A DNA stretch of 15,621 bases from Chromera velia (lineage: Eukaryota > Sar > Chromeraceae). Location of the stretch: positions 7,501-23,121 of the forward strand of contig JAHBMJ010001251.1 in assembly GCA_018398765.1 (NCBI GenBank), written 5' to 3'. A program made the translations under genes and the position numbers. Every line of letters begins with the position of its first letter. Position 1 is the first letter of the stretch. Below are positions 7,956-15,621 of this stretch, piece after piece. The notes beneath the pieces are model-generated. The model made no database searches. It saw only the letters and a list, made by a program, of their open reading frames with translations, and had not been told where the DNA came from.

Positions 7956-10900
7956 GTCAGGGCAGAAACAATCAATTTACTATTGTCTAAGCAGGTCTAC
8001 CAGCTCTCTTCCCCGAGTAAAAGCATTGCTTTACTCTGCTTGGAATGAACTATTACATAACATCTTCTCTCCTAGTCTAGTCCCTCTATACTCTCCCACA
8101 TCGAGTTCTCACTTCTCTCTTCTCTTCCGTTCTTTGGTTTTTCGTATACCTTTCATTCTTCTACCGTGCATGCATCCGTCCCCTCTTTTCTTCGTTCGTT
8201 GGGCCGATGTGAAAACTCTTTATTCGAGTCACTGAGATCTCCTCCGTGCATCTGTACAGTCACATATGCGTGTGTGAATTTAGATACACAATTTTTTGAT
8301 GCACATTTTCCTCCTTCCTCTGATCATTGACTCACTCTGCAGGTCAATTTGTCCGGACCTCCTTCCAGGCTGCGTGGGACGAAGCGGGGCAGATCGATAG
8401 AAAGGTTTGTGTGCCGATTGATGTTCCTGTGTGAACAATGAGCGTGTGTGAATGTTTATTCAGAGACACTCAAAGCGAAGCAGAGTGATAGAGTACAGAG
8501 AGAGGTCATAACCCCTTTTTGCCGGGAGGCGCAGAGAGAGAGAGAGAGAGACCCAAGCACAAGTAGAAGGCTCCGCAACTTGGCAGTAACCATTTTACTT
8601 TTCTGACGGGGCTGGACTGCACATTCTTTTCGTATGCTCCGCACCCTGCACCCAAACTGCCTGCCTGCAGGTGCAAAGAAGAATGGCCAACATCTTCCTT
8701 GGCTCTTCTTTCATACAGAATTCTGTATGAAATTCTGTATGAAAAAGAATTCTGTATGAAAGTAAACGCAAACTGCCTGCCTGCAGGTGCAAAGAAGAAT
8801 GGCCAACATCTTCCTTGGCTCTTCTTTCATACAGAATTCTGTATGAAATTCTGTACGAAAAAGAATTCTGTATGAACTGCCTGCAGGTGCAAAGAAGAAT
8901 GGCCAACATCTTCCTTGGCTCTTCTTCCCTCCTGATGGATAGACTGATGCCTCGCGCACAGATCCTCTCAGGTCGGTCGGTCGGTCGGTCGCTCTGTGGT
9001 TCATTGAAGGAAGGAACTTTTTGGGACTGGGTTTGATTGATGCGAATCCTATACATGGAGTCTTCATTCAATGTGGTCGCGCCTACAGAGTATCTCATGT
9101 GCCCGTGAAAATACTCCTTGCGGCTTTGTCTGTCTTCGTTCTTCTCCAGACCAAACGCTTTTCTCCTTTTTTTCTGTCGACTGTCTTTTTACTGCCACCC
9201 TCCATCTCTCTTCTCTCCACTTTCTTAATTGTCTTCTCTCTCTGCATGCAGGGATCACTTCGATGCTCCTAGCAACAAAGGAACTTCAGTTCGCACCACG
9301 AAAACTCCTCCACGTGGTTGAGCAGTCCCTCGCGGCGGTGTTCCCAACAATCTCGATCATGAATATGTTCATTCAGGCAGAGTCGGAGGTGTGTTTGTTT
9401 TGGGGGGGGGTAGTATTTTCATTCTTTTGTATCACTGTGTTTTTCAATGTTCATTTATTCCGACTATTTCTCTGAAGACGGAAGACCTCCGAATGGCGGT
9501 CCATTCTCCGGATGAAGAAATGAAGCTTCTTCTTTCAAGCCGACCGGTGAACCGCACTCTCTCATTGACAGATGTCTTTCATCATCTCCTCATTCATTAG
9601 AAGACCTGAATCCCATCTCCGATTTTTCTCTCTCTCTCACACACACACACGCACCTTCTCTCCTGCACGCCACCCATGTGGGCCTCCTTTGCGACCACGT
9701 CTTGAGGAGACCTTAATTGATGCCCACGAGTTTGTCTCCACATGCTTGCACGAATGCTGTTCATTCGAACCGCTTTTTCCCTCTCTCCCTCCCTGCTTGA
9801 GATCAGGAGTCCCCCCCAGAGCATAGCCAGATGGACATCAGAGAATTCTTCGAGAGCCTCGTGAAGGTCTTCGGAGTGATCACAAAAGACAAAAACGTGG
9901 ACCTGATCATCCTCTACGGAAAGGATCTCCCTACAACTTGCTGGACAGACCAGAAGAAACTGAAGGCGGTCCTCCTGCAGGTAATACCTTCCTTCGCTCA
10001 CTGTTTTCTTCCTCGCACCCCCCCTTCATCTTTCAGAAAGAGAAAAAGAAAGGGAACAATCAGATCAAGGCCCGTGTTTATACACTCCTTCCCGGCCTGT
10101 TTTGCCTGACTGGCAGACTCACTCATGGACCCCCCCACCTCCACATGTAATTGTTGTTGCAGATATTCGAGAGTACTGTATCCGGAGTAGGTCAGGGCGC
10201 CACCATCTACATCGCCGTCTACCCGACTTACAGCGGTCCCCTGCCCTACGCTGGAGCCGAGGAGAAGGAAATGAAGACATACGAAATCGTCACAGAGATT
10301 CAGGTCTGTTGAATCAATCCCACAAAAAGAAGTTTTGTGGAAAAGATACATGTACTTTTCCCCTCGAATTCTTCTCCTAGAGCACTCACTTTTCAGTGTC
10401 CCTCACGACGTTACGTCCCTTCCTCACCTTGTCCAACATTTCTTGTTCGCTCTTGGGAAACGTCTTTCCAGAACATCGAACCTTCGCGTCTGCTTTCTTT
10501 TTTTCTGCTCTCTACCATGCAAGCGAAAGTGTGCCTGCTTGCTTGCCTCTCTGGATGCAGGTCGACGGTGACTTTTACCCCGACCACTGCCGAAAGGGCC
10601 TCTTCGTGCCTGCATTCGCGGAAGAGATCGACAGTGCCAACAAGTCAGTCAGTCAGTCTGTCAGCCAGACTTTCCTGCCTTCCATCCTTCCTTCCTTCCT
10701 TCCTTCCTTCCTGCGGAGGCCACGCTTCCTTGTTGCAAAGGTGTTGTTTTGATTTGACAAGGAAGGAGATGAGGAAAGAAGGAGAAAAGGAAAACGAAGT
10801 AAGCCCATTTTTGCAGTTCCGTCATTGAGACTCTGTAGAGAATCAGACTAGTTTGAGTACGTAGGTAAGCAAGGTTAGAGATAGAGATTGGACAAAAGCC

Positions 10901-11760
10901 GTGCGGGCGGAACGTTCCCGACTTCTTCTTCTGTCTTTTCTTTTTACCCTCCCGACTCCTCCCCTGCAGAGCGGGAGAGCCTCACTTTGGGACTATCATT
11001 GTGGATCGTATCCTCAAACGCCTTGGAGGTTGCGTCATCACCCCGGACAATGTAGAGGCCAATAAATGGGTGCAGAAGGGAAGAAAAAATCTCCCACATC
11101 TAGGCTTCGCAGCCCAGGCTCATCAAGCAGCTCCCCACCCTCCCACCCCCCATCAGTCGCCAAAGCCAGGAGCTGACGCCCCTGAACACTCCGGATCTGT
11201 CCGTCCGTTCAGCCCAGTCGGACAACGCACCACGCCCCTGAGGGACATCGGAGATCCGTCGATGGTCGAAATTGTTCGCTTCAATTTTGCAACCTTTGGG
11301 CGGACCTCTCTGGCAGATATTTGTCCTCAGTTGAATCTCTCATCGCACCACAAATACGAAGTGCTTCTGTACAAAACCGGGCCGTTAACGGCTTCTGTCT
11401 GTCTGTCCCTTTCTGCCATTGCTGGATTTCCTGTGCGCATTGCGAGAGAGGGAGACGACATCCCGTCTCTAGTCCGACCGGCTCGAGGTAAGGTACCTAC
11501 TGTCTGCCTTATCGTTGGAAGGTACGTCACGGAATCAGACGCGTTGCGGGAGTTGGCCACCAAAGTTTGGGAAACAAACTCTCAAATAACAATTCTCTCG
11601 GTGACACCTTCTCAGGTCCGTCTGAAAATGAAATAAAACGAAGCGAGAGAAGTACGCATCATCCATCAATTCTGTTAATAGTGTTATTAGAGAGATCCTG
11701 CCTTTTCGCTTCTTCTTCTTAACCTTCAAAAGAAAAACAGAGTAGCCAGATCGTATGCGT

Positions 11761-11808
<48 letters not shown>

Positions 11809-13524
11809 GATTGGTTGATTGACAGGCTGGATCTGACCAAGGATTCTTCCAGGTGGACCTGACTCCGACTCACAGGTTTCGCTATTGGAATCCCTTCTGC
11901 TTTTCCTTTTGGAGTGGACTTTTAGCGACGCACCTCTGTTTTTGCTTTGAAAAACATGTGTGGTGCTCTCTTCAAACGACGAAGGATGCGGTTCACATCT
12001 TCCCTCTGTCTGCCATGTTCTGCTCTCTCTGCTTTGTCAACAGTACTCCGAAGACTCTGGGTTCATGCTGAAGGAGGAGCTGGGATACCTGCAAGACGTA
12101 CGTCGGCACTGTTGCTTCTTCCTTGATCTTTTGACTCGTTTCGGTGCGGCCTAATTTTGGTATCTTTTTGTTCCGACCTTGTTGTGTTTTTCGTTCACTT
12201 GTCTGTGGGCTCAAGTTTCATTTGCTTCTGATGCTTCATTCACATGTCTCAGGTCTCCACAGCCATGAATCTGTGACTTTTGATTATTGTGTTTGTCCAA
12301 TAATGGGACAGCTCATTGATCCTCTTTTGTCCAGTTCCTCACTTATAATCCGTTCCTTTCCTTTTCCTCTAAATTTGGTTTCGTGACCTGACCCTCTTGC
12401 TGCAGGACCTGCAAAGCGTGGGGGACCTTCAGGCGGTCCACGTGTTTATTTTCATACAGAATATGCATTTAAATGAATATGCATAAAAATAAATGTCTGC
12501 AGGACCTGCAAAGCGTAGGGGACTTCCAGGCGGTGCACGAACCCCTCACGACGCAGACACTGGCCAGGGCCATTACCAATGGAGTCAGGAAGATCTTCAA
12601 AGTGGTGCGTCCGTCTCTCTGCGCGCACATGCATCTATGCACAATCTATCAGCAGGTTTCGAAGAAAGGGAAAGCACAGAAACAGGACGGGAGAGCAGAT
12701 TTTGTACATACGCAAAAAGTTCAGACGTATGGAGTTGACTGATGTGCAGAGGGTGCTAGAACAGACCTCATACTCCATTGATCTACATCTTTCTGTTCAC
12801 TTTGAAAGAAAAAGAAAAAAAAGCCAATGAACAGGAGGCTTACGACACGCGCGATTTGAAATCCCCTACACTCGCTTCCTCCTCTTCTTTTGTGTCGTCA
12901 CTTCCCTGTTGCCTTCTTCCCCCCCGACTCTCTATACCCTCCCTCTCCCCTTTCTTCCTTCCTTCCTTGATATGTGAGTCATTCCATGTCCACCGCTTGT
13001 TTTGGTTTTGCAGACCCAGGCTGGAGCTCATCATGGGGGTGTGGCACACAAGGTCCGGACCGTCGGAATGGAGCGTTGTGCCTTCCTTTGACTTTTACTT
13101 GAGGTGCCTTTGGAGACGTGGACCGCATTTGGATTTGTCGCTCTTGGAAAGTAGCGTTCTTGTCAGAGGATTGTGAGATGATAACTCTCTGCCAAAAGAA
13201 GTCGAACAACTGTTAATCAGAATGGAGATGAGGAAAAACAGAAGAAGAGAAAGGAGAACTGTTTGTTTAGCGCTCTCACGTCTCAACCGCACATTCTGCT
13301 GCATTCCGTGTCTTATTTTTCTTATCCCCCCCTCCTATCTGCAGATGATGAACCTAAGAGACGGCAACAAACTGACCCGGCACAACGCACCCAAGTCTGT
13401 GCGGCACCTCCACACCTCCCTGCGTAACGACATCTGCAAAGACCTTCCCTTCCCCGGAGAGAAAATGGCAAAGACACGAAGAGCCATCGGTTTAGGAGAC
13501 GAAAAAAGAACGCACCCGATCAAG
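6655..13524 (+). CDS. Membrane-bound degenerate hybrid histidine-kinase-like protein, 14 exons
   Basis: Exons are 6655-7362, 7817-7955, 8343-8404, 8887-8971, 9252-9388, 9478-9573, 9831-9980, 10163-10303, 10561-10643, 10970-11615, 12044-12097, 12503-12604, 13014-13052 and 13345-13524. All are phase-compatible and give about 874 residues. The start at 6655 has a good context (CCACCGATGG) and an in-frame TAA at 6643-6645 just upstream. In order the protein has a basic cytoplasmic N-terminus, TM1 (about 68-92), an extracytoplasmic domain of about 155 residues, TM2 (about 252-278), a helical linker, an HK ATPase-like fold (about 410-560), a His/Pro-rich linker, a receiver-like domain (about 633-800) and a basic tail. 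Catalytic signatures are lost in both modules, so signalling by phosphotransfer is unlikely. The last two exon joins (13014-13052 and the 3' end) are less certain, and the stop codon is not fixed: reading through the last donor gives a stop at 13624-13626. Confidence 0.7.
7363..7816 (+). other. Intron 1 of the HK-like gene
   Basis: 454 bases, GTACGT to CATGCAG. No coding or RNA gene is seen; the small open frames here lack support. Confidence 0.75.
7956..8342 (+). other. Intron 2 of the HK-like gene
   Basis: 387 bases, GTCAGG to CTGCAG, pyrimidine-rich in the sense direction, especially 8060-8200. Nothing else is seen. Confidence 0.75.
8405..8886 (+). other. Intron 3 of the HK-like gene, containing the partial exon duplications
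   Basis: 482 bases from donor GTTTGT to the acceptor of the third repeat copy. It includes a (GA)n run at about 8532-8551 and the tandem copies described separately. If upstream copies are spliced in, this interval would be three shorter introns. Confidence 0.6.
8653..8886 (+). repeat. Tandem partial exon duplication: acceptor plus exon 4 start, with palindromic insert
   Basis: The unit runs from the CTGCCTGCAG acceptor through the first 41 bases of exon 4 and then an AT-rich palindromic segment. Exon-like starts are at 8671, 8787 and 8887 (spacing 116 and 100), and the exon-start portion is identical in all three copies. Copies 1 and 2 continue into a 22-base perfect palindrome built on the half-site TTCATACAGAA (8710-8731 and 8826-8847). 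Copy 3 continues into the real coding sequence (SSLLMDRLMPRAQILS). Confidence 0.9.
8887..9573 (+). CDS. Exons 4-6: cytoplasmic helical linker / DHp-like region of the HK-like protein
   Basis: Exon 4 (8887-8971) gives VQRRMANIFLGSSS and following residues. Exon 5 (9252-9388) gives KLLHVVEQSLAAVFPTISIM, and exon 6 (9478-9573) gives a segment rich in charged and Leu residues. By position this is where an HK dimerisation and phospho-acceptor helix pair would lie. The only plausible acceptor-like His is H352 (LLHVVEQ), and it lacks the usual H-box neighbours (HELRTPL). Exon 6 uses an unusual GAAG acceptor and a GAT/GTCTTT donor, so its edges are provisional. Confidence 0.6.
9831..11100 (+). CDS. 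Exons 7-10 (start): HATPase_c-like fold of the HK-like protein, catalytic motifs degraded
   Basis: Exon 7 reads MDIREFFESLVKVFGVI and then DLPTTCWTDQKKLKAVLLQ, the familiar pattern that leads into the N-box of a histidine kinase. Exon 8 continues IFESTVSGVGQGATIYIAVYP, where an intact N-box would have an Asn-rich LLSNAIKF. Exon 9 has VDGDFYPDHCRKGLFVPAFAEE, recalling a D-box followed by the F-box (IFxPF). Exon 10 opens with AGEPHFGTIIVDRILKRLGGCV, recalling GTGLGLxIVKxxVExxGG with its glycines lost. The fold outline is therefore kept while the ATP-binding residues are not. It could be a regulatory pseudokinase domain. Confidence 0.65.
10644..10969 (+). other. Intron 9 of the HK-like gene
   Basis: 326 bases, GTCAGT to CTGCAG, with a (TTCC)n block at about 10680-10710. 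No gene is seen. Confidence 0.75.
11230..12604 (+). CDS. Exons 10 (end)-12: receiver-like domain without phosphorylation site
   Basis: After a His/Pro/Gln-rich linker, the sequence follows receiver topology. Beta-1 is KYEVLLYKTG, where the usual acidic pair is absent. Beta-2 is GFPVRIAREG. Beta-3 is TVCLIVGRYV, where the phospho-Asp would be but Gly/Arg stand instead. Beta-4 is ITILSVTPSQ, keeping a Thr. Beta-5 and alpha-5 are FQAVHEPLTTQTLARAI, with Glu in place of the conserved Lys before Pro. Exon 11 is 12044-12097 and exon 12 is 12503-12604. The HEPLTTQTLARAI segment is the clearest evidence for a receiver. Assignment is by pattern, not by search. Confidence 0.6.
11616..12043 (+). other. 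Intron 10 of the HK-like gene
   Basis: 428 bases, GTCCGT to CAACAG, with a (CA)n microsatellite at about 11763-11802. A small exon-like segment near 11852-11873 was considered and rejected on phase. Confidence 0.7.
11763..11802. repeat. (CA)n microsatellite
   Basis: CG-rich lead (CGCGCGCG) then about 17 CA units, within intron 10 of the HK-like gene. Confidence 0.9.
12098..12502 (+). other. Intron 11 of the HK-like gene, with an upstream copy of the exon 12 start
   Basis: 405 bases, GTACGT to CTGCAG, T-rich. Its last 100 bases hold the duplicated exon start described separately. Confidence 0.7.
12400..12539 (+). repeat. Partial duplication of exon 12 start flanking a palindromic AT-rich insert
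   Basis: Two 43-base direct copies (12400-12442 and 12497-12539) differ at four positions. Each contains the acceptor CTGCAG and the first 12 codons of exon 12 (DLQSVGDLQAVH and DLQSVGDFQAVH). The spacer of about 54 bases holds TTTCATACAGAAT (12450-12462) and the perfect palindrome CATTTAAATG (12466-12475). Confidence 0.9.
12605..13013 (+). other. Intron 12 of the HK-like gene
   Basis: 409 bases, GTGCGT to TTGCAG, ending in a long C/T-rich stretch (12880-12970). Nothing else is seen. Confidence 0.65.
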
Positions 13525-13894
13525 GTGAGTCCAAATGAAAAAAGGAAACAAACCAAAAGAAGAATTTCTTTCAGACCTAAAACAGCCTTTCAGGAACACA
13601 AAGACAATGAAGGAGAAGAAACCTGAAAGTGCCTCTCAACTCGAGGGCCTCCCAACACATGGAATATATTGATTGATTAGGAAATGAATTAAACTTGCAT
13701 GGCATCAGTTTTTCGGCTAGAGCTCCAGTCTTTTTCTGGACAGTCTCGGCTGTCCAGAGTCTCTTGCATGCGGCAAATCAACTTTGAAGTCGAGTTTGAG
13801 ATTTTGCAACTTTCAAATCAGATTTGGAGACTCTAGAAGTGTTTGCGTTGCTGTTCGTTTTTTTTATGAATGCATTTGTCCATTTCGGGATCAG
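13525..13894 (+). other. Interval after exon 14: intron or intergenic, with hairpins
   Basis: It opens with a strong donor, AAG/GTGAGT. A perfect hairpin TCTGGACAG, six-base loop, CTGTCCAGA lies at 13735-13758, and AGAGTCTC (13756-13763) pairs with GAGACTCT (13827-13834). It also holds alternative stop codons for the upstream gene (13624-13626 by read-through, or 13669-13671 through a short intron). It could be the 3' UTR plus spacer before a new gene at 13870, or an intron. Confidence 0.4.
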
Positions 13895-14057
13895 GTATGG
13901 GAATCGTGAATTTGTGTCTAAACGGATGGGCTCATCCAAGCACCGTGTCACAATTGACTGACGTTTTCGAATGTCGGATTCTGAGAAGAAAGAACTGTTT
14001 AAGGTTGTCAGTAGATGAAGACGGGGTAAATTTCAAAACTCTTCCAGCGGTAATCTG

Positions 14058-14099
<42 letters not shown>

Positions 14100-15554
14100 T
14101 GTGTTGATGTATCTCCCTGTCTGTCTCCCTGTCTCCCTGTCTGTTTGTGTGAGTGCAGGACGCAACGGATCCCCAGGCCTCCCAGCTTTTCCTTGGGATT
14201 CGTTTTGTGCCTCTCCATCTTCGCACTGCTGCCTCCCTGGTGGTGACGGTGATCAACGAAGAGGGATTCGATTCGGGGCACGTGCACTTATGCCACTCTT
14301 GTGGTGACGCAGCAATCAACTACATGTGGAGGTGCGAAGAGGTCGGTCAGCCAGTTAGGAAATTTGAAAGGAAAAGAGGATCTCTCCTCTCTTCTTTCTC
14401 GTCTCGTACGTGATTCGACAAACACAAAGGCCTCTCCCTTTTTTATTTTGCGAGTGAGCTTTAGTTTGCCTAGCGCTACTTTGTCTTTTTGCATGCAATA
14501 TGATCACTGGCCTCTCTCTTTGCCGATGGAAAAAGAAACATACACATGCGTCTCTTCTTAATTGTGTCTAATGAATGGATGCAGGACTGGTCCTTTGCAA
14601 GCATTGCGAGGGCCCGAACCTATTACTATCTGCAGGTCAGAAGAGAGACTCAATGGGCAGGTAGATTTAGAAAATTGCACATGATCTATCCGTGTTTTAC
14701 TGACACCATTCAAGTAAAAAGAGACAAAAAGTGAGAGAAGACGAGGTCACTTGAATCTCTGGACCTGCGCATCGTCCGTCTGTAGAAAATCAGTTGTGTT
14801 GCATCCGAAGGGGGTGTGATACACACAAAGCAAGAGCAGCGTAAATCTTCTTTCTTCCAGATCAAAACTCATCGCGCCCCAAGAATGCGTACACTCACTA
14901 ACGCAGGCAAAGTCACACTTCGACCAGGACTTCGCAGACCCTGGTCACAACGCCTTCAGCAAGAAGCACGCAGAGAAGAAAAGCCCGACTCCACCCCCGG
15001 ATGGGGGGGCCGGTACTGAAGACGGGGAACGACCCACCTATTTCTCTTCTCTGGAATTCGCAAGAAACCGGAGGCGAACCTCCATGGCCGAGTCCTCCGA
15101 TGAAGAGGAAGAGGAGGGGCACATGCCGTCAGCAAGGTCAGACTGAGATCACTTGTACACTATGTGCAGACCAGCGCGCGATGGTACACACGTGTACACA
15201 CTCGTTCACACATTCACACAGTCACACGCGGAACATACAAGTACATGAGCAGTACTGTGTCAACATGACTCTCCAAGCTCTCGGCATGTCTGTCTCTCCG
15301 TATGGAACAGTCTCTCTCACTTCATTTGTGGGCTACTTCAATGCCGTTTTCCTCGCTCTTTCTGCTCCTTTCTCTATTGCAGTCTTCTCCTCTTTCTTCC
15401 ACGCCAGCAAAACCTTCTTTGCTCCCCCCCCTCTCGCTCTTGCAGTAAAAAGTTTGAACTGCAAGACGTCCCCCTGCCAGGCGCTCCTGATGAACCCTCA
15501 CAAGACAAAGACCAACTCGAGTCGCCTGCAACGATCGGCCACATGGCCATTCAG
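13870..15554 (+). CDS. Downstream coding exons, unrecognised protein with acidic Ser/Pro-rich tail, 3' end outside window
   Basis: Exons read as 13870 (or 13895)-14049, 14159-14341, 14585-14635, 14907-15136 and 15446-15554, all phase-compatible. The first two give a compact-looking domain with motifs TDVFECRILRRKNCLRL, ASQLFLGIRFVPLHLRT and ASLVVTVINEEG, with several Cys (HLCHSCGD). The third gives DWSFASIARARTYYYLQ. The fourth gives AKSHFDQDFADPGHNAF and then a disordered, acidic tail (AESSDEEEEEGHMPS) with an RNRRRTS patch that resembles a basophilic kinase target. The fifth gives KKFELQDVPLPGAPDEP and ends MAIQ at donor GTCAGC. I do not recognise the family. If 13870 is the start, this is a new gene whose first exon begins MHLSISGSGMG. 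If exon 1 begins at 13895, it would continue the HK-like gene but needs a phase-1 exon before it, which exon 14 does not supply. Confidence 0.55.
14053..14105. repeat. (CT)n(GT)n compound microsatellite just after a donor
   Basis: An uninterrupted CT run followed by a GT run, starting a few bases after the donor GTAATC. An almost identical arrangement occurs at about 15574-15621 after the donor GTCAGC. Confidence 0.9.
15137..15445 (+). other. Intron between the acidic-tail exon and the last exon in the window
   Basis: 309 bases, GTCAGA to TTGCAG. The last part is C/T-rich. No other content is seen. Confidence 0.7.
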
Positions 15555-15573
15555 GTCAGCCTCTTCTGTGCTC

Positions 15574-15621
15574 TCTCTCTCCCTCTCTCTCTCTCTCTCT
15601 GTATGTGTGTGTGTGTGTGTG
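15574..15621. repeat. (CT)n(GT)n compound microsatellite at the window end
   Basis: CT run then GT run inside the intron that begins at 15555. It runs off the window. Confidence 0.9.

Noticed and set aside
8653-8886. CRISPR-like repeat array
   Set aside because: Repeats are of about 100-116 bases, contain exon and acceptor sequence, and there are no unique spacers; the setting is eukaryotic.
11852-11873. Small candidate exon between TTCCAG and a GTTTCG donor
   Set aside because: It would leave two carried bases and force a stop in the next well-supported exon (12044-12097). Skipping it keeps the receiver-like fold in frame.
13866-14010. An alternative frame (MNAFVHFGIRYGNREF.. and later MSDSEKKELFKVV) that would be continuous if TGA meant Trp
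   Set aside because: All clear exons here use the standard code with TGG for Trp. The competing frame is open, ends in the phase required by the strongly coding exon at 14159, and needs no recoding.

Overview
The window is nuclear DNA from an intron-rich unicellular eukaryote. Every convincing gene is broken by GT..AG introns of roughly 90 to 1000 bases, most acceptors end in TGCAG, and the introns are full of simple repeats ((CT)n, (GT)n, (TTCC)n, GA tracts). A flagellum/cilium-associated MAK/ICK-type kinase next to a hybrid histidine-kinase-like membrane protein points to a flagellated protist. A chromerid alga or another alveolate or stramenopile relative is my best guess. It rests on gene style only, and I hold it with low confidence.

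Left half (58-5689, minus strand): eight exons of a MAK/ICK (RCK-family) Ser/Thr kinase. I rebuilt them by joining exons so that reading phase and the conserved kinase subdomains both continue. The kinase domain is complete (GDGTYG loop, VAIKK lysine, [14 protein letters not shown] activation motif, APE). It is followed by a very Gly-rich tail of about 400 residues in one exon, which leaves the window through a donor at 57-56.

Middle (5690-6654): a divergent intergenic region shared by the two genes. It holds a TATA-rich segment and a GC palindrome overlapping an E2F-like site.

Right half (6655-13524, plus strand): a 14-exon gene for a protein of about 874 residues with two membrane segments around an extracytoplasmic domain of about 155 residues, then a histidine-kinase-like core and a receiver-like domain. 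Fold landmarks of both modules can be followed, but the expected catalytic residues are missing (N-box Asn, the glycines of the ATP lid, the receiver Asp and Lys). It therefore looks like a pseudo-hybrid histidine kinase. Two of its introns contain partial tandem duplications of the acceptor plus the start of the next exon. Both are separated by short AT-rich palindromic inserts that share the same 13-base sequence, the most unusual structure in the window.

Far right (13870-15554 and beyond, plus strand): coding exons with a conserved-looking but unrecognised protein, then a low-complexity acidic Ser/Pro-rich tail. Reading phase does not connect cleanly to the previous gene, so this is either a separate gene starting at 13870 or a continuation through an exon junction I could not fix.

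No rRNA, tRNA, CRISPR array, transposase or bacterial-type operon was seen.
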